The notes: generated by a model not told the origin, from the sequence alone. Shown: positions 1 through 5,295, numbered from the stretch's first letter. The stretch: 5,490 bases of DNA from JBKHHU01 sp046539045 (GCA_046539045.1 JBKHHU010000213.1:1-5490), one strand, 5' to 3'. Program-made: numbers and translations.

Positions 1-1402
1 AGTCCACGACGATCCCGTCCTGCAGCGAGATGTATTTGGAGTCCTGCCCGCCGATTTCGAAAATCGTATCCGGCGTGCGTCCGCCCAGGTACTTGTTGCC
101 GATGAACGTGGCCCCGGTTTTATGGCAGGTGATTTCGTCGTTGATCGTGTCGGCCCCGACCAGTTCGCCCACCAGCTCCCTGCCGGACCCGGTCGTGCCC
201 ACGCCGCGGATGGTCACGCGATCGCCCCAGTCGGCTTCGATCTGCTTGAGCGCGTCGCTGACGACCTCGATGGGCCGGCCCTTGGTGCGGACGTAGATCT
301 CGTCGATCAGGCGACCCTCTTCATCCAGCAGGACCAGGTTAGTCGACACGCTGCCGATGTCGATCCCGAGGAAGGCATTGACTCGCACGCCGTCTGCCGG
401 CGGCTGGTAGGTCTCCACGCGGTCCCGCAGGAGAATGACGTTCTCCATCGTCAGCGGGTCGGCGGTGGGGAATTTCCCTCCGGTACGATCGGTGGAGGCG
501 TGCAGTCGCTGGAGCGAATCGGCATCGAAGGAACTGCCTGCTTCGGCAGCGACAGCCGCGGCCCCGACTGCCGGCACGTGGGCCCGACCCTCTTCAGGAA
601 TGACGAGTTCGTCGACGTCCATTTCGAACGCTTCGGCCATGGCCCGCACGACGGCCTTGTTGGCAGTGACCCCGCCGATAAAGGCGACCGGTGCTTCCAC
701 AGCGTGCGACCGGACGACGGCGGTGCGGAAGTTGCGGGCCACCGCGTTGCACAGCCCGCGGAGCACCTCGGCCGGGTTGTAGCCCTTCTGCTGGGCGTGG
801 ATCATGTCGCTCTTGGCGAAGACGCTGCATCGACCGGCGACCTGTGCGGACCGTTCGGCGTCCAGGCAGATGTCGCCGATGTCCTCAATATTGTACTTGA
901 GCCGCCCGGCCTGCTGGTCGATGAACGAGCCGGTCCCGGCAGCGCAGTCGCCGTTGGTCGCGTAGTCCAGGATGCTGTAGGACCCGTCGTCGTTGCGGTC
1001 CAGGAGCACGTATTTGCTGGTCTCGCCGCCCATCTCGAAAACGGTCCGGGCGTTGATGCCCATGGCTGCCAGCCCCGCGGCGACAGCCTTGAACTCGTTG
1101 ATGTGCTCGATGCCCATCTTCCCGGCCACTAGCTCCGCACCACTGCCGGTGAGGCTGAGCTGCGAGAGGTTCTCCAGCCCGATCTCCTCGGTCACCGCGT
1201 CCAGCACGTCGGCGGCAGCTTCCAGCGGTCTGCCGTGGGTGCGGCGGTAGTTCATCAGCCAGAGCGTGGCGTCGGATTCGCCGATTTCGACTTCGCCGAG
1301 ATTCTCGAACAGTTCCGATTTGGGGGAGGGCGTATCGCCGTCGATCAGCAGGGCGGCCGTCGCACTGACGGCACCGATGTCCAGTCCCAGGTAGCAGCTC
1401 AT
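1..1402 (-). CDS. CoA-substrate-specific enzyme activase, BadF/BadG/BcrA/BcrD (HgdC-like) family, double ASKHA domain; 3' end cut by window edge
   Basis: This is an ATP-dependent [4Fe-4S] activase that passes low-potential electrons to a dehydratase or reductase partner, as HgdC does for 2-hydroxyglutaryl-CoA dehydratase. 467 codons are visible. Domain 1 has phosphate-1 motif LGLDIGAVS (5-13), LTGSGAELV (84-92), FEMGGETSKY (122-131), NGDCAAGTGSF (150-160), AGRCSVFAKSD (189-199) and FIGGVTANKAV (241-251). C153 and C192 are 39 residues apart, the spacing of the two cluster-ligand cysteines in HgdC. A second ASKHA domain starts at 344 with FLGIDIGSVSTN, followed by GTTGSGRELVG (402-412) and FEIGGQDSKY (448-457), then leaves the window. 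Two tandem domains indicate the long activase class, which often continues into a DUF2229/HgdB-like region; that part is not visible. The start at 1402 has GGAG eight bases upstream. Substrate is unknown. The family assignment is secure; the role is inferred. Confidence 0.94.
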   Translation of the reverse strand, partial: MSCYLGLDIGAVSATAALLIDGDTPSPKSELFENLGEVEIGESDATLWLMNYRRTHGRPLEAAADVLDAVTEEIGLENLSQLSLTGSGAELVAGKMGIEHINEFKAVAAGLAAMGINARTVFEMGGETSKYVLLDRNDDGSYSILDYATNGDCAAGTGSFIDQQAGRLKYNIEDIGDICLDAERSAQVAGRCSVFAKSDMIHAQQKGYNPAEVLRGLCNAVARNFRTAVVRSHAVEAPVAFIGGVTANKAVVRAMAEAFEMDVDELVIPEEGRAHVPAVGAAAVAAEAGSSFDADSLQRLHASTDRTGGKFPTADPLTMENVILLRDRVETYQPPADGVRVNAFLGIDIGSVSTNLVLLDEEGRLIDEIYVRTKGRPIEVVSDALKQIEADWGDRVTIRGVGTTGSGRELVGELVGADTINDEITCHKTGATFIGNKYLGGRTPDTIFEIGGQDSKYISLQDGIVVD

Positions 1403-1410
1403 ATGGTCAA

Positions 1411-1414
1411 CTCC
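1411..1414 (-). promoter_or_regulatory. Ribosome binding site of the activase gene
   Basis: GGAG on the minus strand lies eight bases before the ATG at 1402-1400. It supports this start, which also places the first ASKHA phosphate loop at the very N-terminus, as expected for the family. Confidence 0.7.
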
Positions 1415-1569
1415 GAGTCGCCCGGACTGTCATGGGGAAATGAAGCATTTCTGCCCCGCGACATGATCGAGCGTCGTCGTAACAAGTCCTCACTCATCGC
1501 GGGCGAGATGCCGAAGTGGCTGTCCTCTTTCCTTGCCCGCGGGCGCATAACGCGACCCATCCGGAAGAT

Positions 1570-1598
1570 ATTATGCCCGCAAACCCCCAAATCTCCAA
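1570..1598 (-). promoter_or_regulatory. Weak sigma70-type promoter candidate for the activase gene
   Basis: On the minus strand, TTGGAG (1593-1598) and CATAAT (1570-1575) are separated by 17 bases. The -10 matches five of six consensus positions; the -35 matches only its first three. It would give a leader of about 160 bases before the activase ATG. It is the best promoter-like match between the RNA terminator and the gene, but remains tentative. Confidence 0.35.
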
Positions 1599-1737
1599 AG
1601 GAAATCGCGGTTGGAGTTGGATCCCCCCGGCTCGCCCGCCAAAACGACCCGAGTGTGCCGACCCAAGTGGCTGACGGCAAAAACTGCGTCGGAAGCCATT
1701 TTGTCGATGGTCGCCGCTGGCCGTCTCGGCGCACTGA

Positions 1738-1936
1738 AAAGGCGGCCCTTTCGAGCCGCCTTCTCGTTATCGTGACCTCCGCGGGTGCCGATGAGCACTG
1801 GGTTTCTGTAAGAACCCTAAGTGTCCAAGTGGGTGGTTGGCGGACGCCGTAGCGTCCTGCACGTGACCTCCCAGCGTAAAGGTATCGGTTCTCAGAAAGC
1901 GGACGTGCTCTGTCGTACACCGCAGGGGACGACGTT
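1738..1936 (-). ncRNA. ssrS: 6S RNA candidate (RNA polymerase-binding regulatory RNA)
   Basis: A rod-shaped transcript of about 200 nt with its own promoter and terminator. Reading the minus strand, these segments pair in order from the outside in: 1934-1929 with 1773-1765 (ATA bulge); 1928-1922 with 1782-1776 (one mismatch); GGTG 1921-1918 with CACC 1787-1784; CGA 1915-1913 with TCG 1791-1789; GAGCAC 1910-1905 with GTGCTC 1798-1793; TTTCTG 1898-1893 with CAGAAA 1808-1803; AGAACC 1892-1887 with GGTTCT 1816-1811. Then comes a symmetric open bubble, 13 nt on each side (1886-1874 and 1829-1817), an inner stem TGGGaGGT/ACCaCCCA (1873-1866, 1837-1830), and a hairpin GGACGC-TACG-GCGTCC (1857-1842). 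A long stem with a large central bubble and an apical arm is the hallmark of 6S RNA, which mimics open promoter DNA and binds the housekeeping holoenzyme. The bases flanking the bubble (GAACCGATA, GGGTTCTTACAG) also recall enterobacterial 6S from memory. Not checked against a covariance model. Confidence 0.75.
1739..1762 (-). terminator. Intrinsic terminator of the 6S-like RNA
   Basis: AAGGCGGC and GCCGCCTT form a perfect 8-bp stem with an 8-base loop. On the minus strand the stem runs into TTTTC, and it follows the closing helix of the 6S candidate by two bases. The plus-strand side lacks a comparable T-run. Confidence 0.75.
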
Positions 1937-1942
1937 TATTGT

Positions 1943-1971
1943 ATTATACCACACTTCTCATCGGCCGGAAG
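1943..1971 (-). promoter_or_regulatory. Extended -10 promoter of the 6S-like RNA
   Basis: A perfect TATAAT (1943-1948) preceded directly by TGG, an extended -10 element, on the minus strand. The -35 region (about 1966-1971, CTTCCG) is weak, as is common with extended -10 promoters. The predicted start near 1936 coincides with the outermost base pairs of the rod structure, so promoter and RNA support each other. Confidence 0.7.
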
Positions 1972-2075
1972 GAGGGCCAGCTTGAAGAATTTCGCTTCAA
2001 ATGTCCTCCCGCCGGGCAAGCCAATGTCACGCCCACAGTTGGCCCGATCGAGAAATCTCGGCAGAACTTTGCCCA

Positions 2076-4082
2076 CTACTTCCGCAACTCCGCGTCGAGT
2101 TCCTGCTGCAGGGCGTCGACCACCTGCCTGACCTGCCGGTCGACCTCTTCGCTGCGGAGCGTGCCTTGGTCCGAACGGTACGTCACCGCCAGCGTCAAAC
2201 TCTTCTTGCCCTTGGGGATCTGCTTGCCGCGGTACGTTGTCACGTAATCGACCTGTCGCCGCATCGGCTGATCAACCGTGTCGATGGCGTTGCGGATATC
2301 GCGCCAGGTCGTCTGCTCGTCGATCAGCACCGACAGGTCGCGCTGGACGTTCGGGAACCGCGGTACCGGCGAATACGTCCGCACCTCGCCGGCATGGTCC
2401 AGCAAGGCATCGAAGTTGACATTCGCCACGGCCGCCGGCTTCTCCAGCCCGTACCGGTCCTGCACCTTCGGATCAATCAGCCCGATCGTGCCGACCTTCT
2501 GCCCGCCGAGGATGATCTCCGCGGCCACGCCGTCGGCCAGCCAGTCGACTTCCGCGACGCGGATGTCGATCCGGGCCTGCGGTGCCAGCCGGGCCAGCAG
2601 CGTCTCCACCGCTCCCCGCAGCACACGCAGGTCGCGATTGGTTGCCAGGCACACCTGCGTGGACTCATCCGGCAGCGAGCCGGCCGCCGCCGCGGGGAAA
2701 ATCTGCGCCATCTCGAACAGGCTTACGTCCTCGTTGCCGACGTCCTGGTTGGTCTTCAGTGCCCGCAGCAGGCTCATCTCCAGCGTCGGCCGGAGGATGT
2801 TGTTGGTCTTGCGGGTCAGCGGGTCGACCGCGACCATCCGCTCGTATCCGAACAGTTCCGCCTCGTCGGCGTCGACGAACGTGAACGTCTGGGCTTCGTC
2901 GAAACCCGCTGCGGTCAGAATCCGACCGACGTCCTTGCGGACCTTCTGCACCGTGCATTCGGGCGAAACGGTGTGGCTGACCTTCGCGGCCACGGGGATC
3001 TTGTCGTAGCCTTCCAGCCGCGCGACTTCCTCGATCAGATCGACTTCCCGCTGCAGATCCGCCCGCCATGGCAGCGTCTTGCAGCGGATGACGTCGCCGT
3101 CGAGCTTCGCCTCCAGACCCAGGCCGTCCAGGATGTCCGCCTGCCGCTCAGCCGGGATCTCATACCCAAGCAGTTGATTGGTCCGGCCCGGCCGGAGAGT
3201 CAGTTCCTTCGGCTCCCACGACTCGGCCCACACATCCACGACGCCCTCGGCCAGCTCCCCGCCGGCCAATTCGATAATCAACGCGCACGCCCGCAGCGAC
3301 GCCTCGTTCAGCGTCACCGGATCCACGCCCCGCTCGAAGCGGTAGTTGCTCTCGCTGGACAGCTGCAGCTTCCGGCTGGTCTTGCGGGTGAACAGCGGGT
3401 CGAACTGGGCGGCTTCGATGAGCACGTTGGCGGTGCCTTCGCCGACTTCGGTATCGAGCCCACCCATGATGCCCGCAACGGCGACGGCCTTCTCGGCATC
3501 GGCAATGACGAGCATCTCATTGTCCAAGCGACACTTGGTGCCGTCGATGCTCACCAGCACCTCGCCCGGCGTGCCGCGGCGGACGATGATCTTGTGCTCA
3601 GCCAGCTTGTCATAGTCGAAACTGTGCAGCGGCTGGGCGTATTCCATGAGGATGTAGTTGGTCACGTCGACGACGTTGTTGACGCTCCGCATGCCGACCG
3701 CTTCGAGTCGCTCGACCAGCCACTGCGGGCTCGACCCGACTTTGACATTCCGGACCACGCGAGCGGTATATCGCGGGCACAGCGACGGTTCGTCCACCTG
3801 CACGGAGCAGAGGTCCCCGGCCTTGCCGGAGACGGGCAGGTCCGGGATTTCCGGCGGGGTGAACTCCAGGCCGGTCGCGGCGGCGATTTCCCGGGCTACA
3901 CCGAGGTGTCCGAGGCAATCAGGACGATTGGAGGTCACTTCCAGGTCGAGCACGATGTCGGTGTCGGTTTCCACCATGCCTTCAAAGTTCAGGCCGATCC
4001 GCGTGCAAAGCTCGGCCAGGTCTTTGACCGGCATGGTCGAAACGTCTACGTAATCGGTCAGCCAGTTGAGTGACACGTTCAT
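2076..4082 (-). CDS. pheT: Phenylalanine--tRNA ligase beta subunit, short form without the EMAP/OB-fold domain
   Basis: Cytoplasmic beta subunit of the (alpha-beta)2 synthetase that charges tRNA-Phe; beta also hydrolyses mischarged Tyr-tRNA-Phe. The 668 residues cover B1 (about 1-85, with VTSNRPDCLGHLGVARE at 49-65), B3/B4 editing domain (about 95-275, with NNVVDVTNYI at 135-144, QPLHSFDYDKL at 150-160, SIDGTKCRLDN at 178-188, YRFERGVDP at 247-255), B5 (about 292-362, ending EGYDKIP), the synthetase-like B6/B7 core (about 365-565, LFEMAQIF at 455-462) and the C-terminal anticodon-binding FDX-ACB fold (about 570-667, SPVPRFPNVQRDLSVLID at 571-588). Compared with the roughly 800-residue usual form, the tRNA-binding OB domain expected near residues 36-42 is absent without a frameshift. 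The ATG at 4082 has AGGTGA four bases upstream and gives a canonical N-terminus (MNVSLNWLTDYVD). pheS is not adjacent within the window. Stop is TAG. Confidence 0.98.
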   Translation of the reverse strand: MNVSLNWLTDYVDVSTMPVKDLAELCTRIGLNFEGMVETDTDIVLDLEVTSNRPDCLGHLGVAREIAAATGLEFTPPEIPDLPVSGKAGDLCSVQVDEPSLCPRYTARVVRNVKVGSSPQWLVERLEAVGMRSVNNVVDVTNYILMEYAQPLHSFDYDKLAEHKIIVRRGTPGEVLVSIDGTKCRLDNEMLVIADAEKAVAVAGIMGGLDTEVGEGTANVLIEAAQFDPLFTRKTSRKLQLSSESNYRFERGVDPVTLNEASLRACALIIELAGGELAEGVVDVWAESWEPKELTLRPGRTNQLLGYEIPAERQADILDGLGLEAKLDGDVIRCKTLPWRADLQREVDLIEEVARLEGYDKIPVAAKVSHTVSPECTVQKVRKDVGRILTAAGFDEAQTFTFVDADEAELFGYERMVAVDPLTRKTNNILRPTLEMSLLRALKTNQDVGNEDVSLFEMAQIFPAAAAGSLPDESTQVCLATNRDLRVLRGAVETLLARLAPQARIDIRVAEVDWLADGVAAEIILGGQKVGTIGLIDPKVQDRYGLEKPAAVANVNFDALLDHAGEVRTYSPVPRFPNVQRDLSVLIDEQTTWRDIRNAIDTVDQPMRRQVDYVTTYRGKQIPKGKKSLTLAVTYRSDQGTLRSEEVDRQVRQVVDALQQELDAELRK

Positions 4083-4086
4083 GGTT

Positions 4087-4092
4087 TCACCT
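4087..4092 (-). promoter_or_regulatory. Ribosome binding site of pheT
   Basis: AGGTGA on the minus strand ends four bases before the ATG at 4082-4080, consistent with the family-conserved N-terminus that starts there. Confidence 0.65.
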
Positions 4093-4135
4093 GTTGCTCA
4101 GTTCCTTCGTCGTTCGGACGATCGCAATTATGTCG

Positions 4136-4159
4136 GAGCGGCAGGCAAACCGGCCGCTC
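4136..4159 (-). promoter_or_regulatory. Stem-loop in the pheT leader
   Basis: GAGCGGC and GCCGCTC (4136-4142 and 4153-4159) form a perfect 7-bp stem with a 10-base loop inside the predicted 5' leader of pheT. It lacks a T-run, so it is not a terminator. No run of phenylalanine codons and no T-box antiterminator motif were seen, so neither classic attenuation nor a T-box can be claimed. It may only affect mRNA stability. Confidence 0.4.
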
Positions 4160-4179
4160 TCCTTCAGATACACGAACCT

Positions 4180-4196
4180 CCCATGGTATCCATGGG
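4180..4196. promoter_or_regulatory. Palindromic operator candidate over the pheT -10 box
   Basis: CCCATGG-TAT-CCATGGG is a perfect 7-bp inverted repeat with a 3-base centre. It completely covers the proposed -10 hexamer of pheT (4183-4188) and part of the spacer, a position where a dimeric repressor would block RNA polymerase. No regulator gene is visible in the window. Confidence 0.45.
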
Positions 4197-4210
4197 CGTG
4201 TTTCTGTCAA
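4183..4210 (-). promoter_or_regulatory. Sigma70-type promoter candidate of pheT
   Basis: A perfect -35 TTGACA (4205-4210), a 16-base spacer and a -10 TACCAT (4183-4188, four of six matches) on the minus strand. The predicted start near 4176 gives a leader of roughly 95 bases. It is downstream of the sRNA terminator at 4655-4680, consistent with pheT being transcribed independently. Confidence 0.55.
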
Positions 4211-4216
4211 AGTCAT

Positions 4217-4640
4217 TTGCTCCGGTTGCTCCCTGCCGAAGCGGCCGCGGGGCATACAGCGCAGCCCACACTCTCCTGCGGCGGCACGGTTTGAGCGCGC
4301 GCACCTTTCCGGCCGGCAAGAGGCACGTGCATCCGGGCCCGTGCCGACCGTGCCGAAAAAATCTGCGGAAAAATGTCCGAAAGCCGGATCGGGCTGTCGC
4401 GGCGCGCGCTCAAACGGTGCCGGTGATGCGCTGCAGGCGAATCGGTTGTCCAAAATGCGCAGGCAAACGCTGTTCGGATCGGCCTGGATCTGCTTCGAGC
4501 TACGTAAAACTACGAAAAAACCTCCGGCCGGCGACAAGGTAAAATCGGAATAGTCCCAGCCAACACCGGCCTGGAGTGCGTCCGGGGACGCGACTGTGAA
4601 ATGCCGTGCCCGGGTTGCAGCGTCCGCGGCGCCAAAAGGG
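4217..4640. other. Non-coding spacer between pheT promoter and sRNA terminator
   Basis: About 420 bases without a convincing gene. A minus-strand frame stays open through it and ends at the pheT start (188 codons), but it begins with TTG inside a terminator T-run and has an atypical, cysteine- and proline-rich translation. The notable content is the inverted repeat listed separately. Confidence 0.5.
4283..4421. repeat. Long imperfect inverted repeat, 20-bp arms
   Basis: The arms at 4283-4302 and 4402-4421 are inverted copies matching at 19 of 20 positions, separated by 99 bases. The loop contains further self-complementary pieces: GGCACG (4322-4327) with CGTGCC (4340-4345), another CGTGCC at 4349-4354, and the palindrome CCGGCCGG (4309-4316). 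It could be the closing stem of a structured RNA, a cruciform, or a small repeat element. No flanking target-site duplication was recognised. Confidence 0.6.
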
Positions 4641-4642
4641 CG

Positions 4643-4865
4643 CAAAAAGAGAGAGCGCCTGTGTCTGGCATCACAGGCGCCCTGAGGAGGATGACGATGC
4701 GTAATCGCATCGCCACGTAAGGCATCGTGCCTTCATGCTTAATAGGAGTAGGGGACGCAAGAGCCTGTGTTCGGGGCGGAAACCCTGTAGAGATCTCGAC
4801 AACTCCCCCTGATCGTGGGTCAGGTGCCAACCTGCACATCCGATCAGGTTCTCTTCCCTCTTTTC
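4643..4865 (-). ncRNA. Putative small RNA with anti-Shine-Dalgarno linker (copy A)
   Basis: A transcript of about 220 nt on the minus strand, delimited by a good promoter (4872-4899) and a strong terminator (4655-4680 plus T-tract). Predicted elements in order: a two-step hairpin with CCTGATCG/CGATCAGG (4848-4841 with 4815-4808) enclosing CAGGT-TGGC-ACCTG (4834-4821); a C-rich stretch; a 6-bp hairpin AAGGCA-CGA-TGCCTT (4733-4719); a 7-bp hairpin CGATGCG-ATTA-CGCATCG (4712-4695); an unpaired linker with TCCTCCTC (in 4694-4681); and the terminator. I do not recognise the family: motifs of SRP, tmRNA, RNase P and common riboswitches are absent. The linker is complementary to ribosome binding sites, suggesting a trans-acting sRNA, but that is inference. 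Confidence 0.55.
4644..4680 (-). terminator. Intrinsic terminator of sRNA copy A
   Basis: GCGCCTGTG and CACAGGCGC (4680-4672 and 4663-4655 on the minus strand) form a perfect 9-bp stem with an 8-base loop, followed by TCTCTCTTTTT. The plus-strand side continues CCTGAGGAGG with no T-run, so the direction is minus. Confidence 0.8.
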
Positions 4866-4871
4866 ACGTAT

Positions 4872-4899
4872 ATAGTACCGATATATACACAGCAGTCAA
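4872..4899 (-). promoter_or_regulatory. Sigma70-type promoter of sRNA copy A
   Basis: TTGACT (4894-4899, five of six matches) and TACTAT (4872-4877) with a 16-base spacer on the minus strand; the shifted hexamer ACTATA would give 17. The surrounding DNA is AT-rich in an otherwise GC-rich region. Start predicted near 4864-4865. Confidence 0.65.
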
Positions 4900-4983
4900 T
4901 GCGATCTTTGACTTTGCCGCGCTTTTTTTGCCAATAAGACGGAAATCACCGGCCCGGCCATCTGGATCACGCCGGCGGCGCAT

Positions 4984-5014
4984 GAAAACGCCCGCTGATC
5001 AAGCGGGCGTTTTC
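4984..5014. terminator. Bidirectional intrinsic terminator
   Basis: A perfect 13-bp stem (4984-4996 with 5002-5014) with a 5-base loop, rich in GC in its centre and ending in A/T runs on both sides, so it can stop transcripts from either direction. On the minus strand it immediately follows the TCCTCCTC linker of copy B. Confidence 0.8.
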
Positions 5015-5045
5015 CGAGGAGGAAGACGATCAGAAACCTGAATCG
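4984..5045 (-). ncRNA. 3' module of a second putative sRNA with the same anti-Shine-Dalgarno linker (copy B)
   Basis: Reading the minus strand: a 7-bp hairpin CGAT-t-CAG-GTTT-CTG-ATCG (5045-5027, one bulged T), a linker containing TCTTCCTCCTCG (5026-5015) and the terminator hairpin (5014-4984). This repeats the architecture of the 3' end of copy A, and 15 of 17 bases match across the linker and its edges (5014-5030 versus 4682-4698), while stem and terminator sequences differ. The 5' end of this RNA is unclear; no strong promoter was found between 5050 and 5290, so only the module is annotated. Confidence 0.45.
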
Positions 5046-5295
5046 CCTTTGGTGAGTATGTCCGGCAGTTCGAAAGATGGATCGTTTTTATCCCAACGGA
5101 CCGGATGCCGAACACATTCCCCGGCGACGCTCCACACCTCCCAACAACAACTGCTTCGTGTAGAGGAAGGATATCCTGTTTTCCGCATAGCGCCAATGAA
5201 AATTCGAACGGCAAACCAACATTTTTTGCGGAAAATTGCGGGCAACGCGGAAGAGAAACCAGCAATGCGCTGAGCGTAGCATGAATAACTGCAGG
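5046..5295. other. AT-richer stretch without recognised gene
   Basis: Frames of 74 to 101 codons exist on both strands but have no ribosome binding site at their starts and no recognisable domain. The base composition is lower in GC than the protein genes. It may include the 5' part of sRNA copy B on the minus strand. Confidence 0.4.

Larger units (their letters stand above)
1403..1737. other. Intergenic leader between the activase gene and the 6S-like RNA
   Basis: Roughly 335 bases upstream of the activase. The only signals seen are the ribosome binding site and a weak promoter candidate near 1570-1598. An open minus-strand frame runs through the region and beyond it into the RNA gene (to 1920), but its arginine- and serine-rich, low-complexity translation and its overlap with the terminator argue against coding. 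No repeat or conserved structure was seen. Confidence 0.5.

Noticed and set aside
122..1132. 336-codon plus-strand open frame opposite the activase gene
   Set aside because: It is antisense to a gene with clear family motifs in every domain; its translation is low-complexity and has no recognisable domain. High GC makes such shadow frames common.
1399..1920. 173-codon minus-strand frame ending in an ATGA overlap with the activase start, including a 53-codon possible leaderless version from 1560
   Set aside because: It overlaps the 6S-like RNA and its terminator and has an unnatural composition. The TGA overlap follows automatically because the second activase codon starts with A, so it is not evidence of coupling.
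1981..1999. Hairpin TTGAAG/CTTCAA between pheT and the 6S promoter as a pheT terminator
   Set aside because: A 6-bp AT-rich stem without a following T-run is not a credible intrinsic terminator. No clear terminator for pheT was found, so read-through to the RNA terminator at 1739-1762 or Rho-dependent ending is possible.
2001..4073. 690-codon plus-strand open frame opposite pheT
   Set aside because: Antisense shadow of pheT, which is certain from its domains. The mirrored frame has no ribosome binding site and no family signature.
4079..4645. 188-codon minus-strand frame ending in an ATGA overlap with pheT, with an inner 45-codon version from ATG at 4216
   Set aside because: It starts with TTG inside a terminator T-run, passes through the inverted repeat and the pheT promoter, and is rich in Cys, Pro and Arg. 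The overlap again follows from the second pheT codon starting with A. The 45-codon version has GGAG only three bases from its ATG and begins upstream of the predicted start of transcription.
4697..4720. Seven-codon plus-strand leader peptide MRNRIAT behind a perfect AGGAGG
   Set aside because: The ORF consists mainly of the hairpin CGATGCG-TAAT-CGCATCG. Copy B of the same motif has AGGAGG but no start codon at usable distance, so the conserved element is better explained as a UCCUCC linker in minus-strand RNAs.
4808..4848. Possible SRP RNA or cobalamin-type riboswitch, from GGTCAGG-like and CCTG-rich sequence
   Set aside because: The SRP domain IV tetraloop and asymmetric-loop motifs and the B12 box are missing; the pieces are explained by a simple two-step hairpin.
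5049..5273. 74-codon plus-strand frame beginning with TTG
   Set aside because: No ribosome binding site at either the TTG or the inner ATG at 5058, no recognisable domain, and lower GC than the genes.
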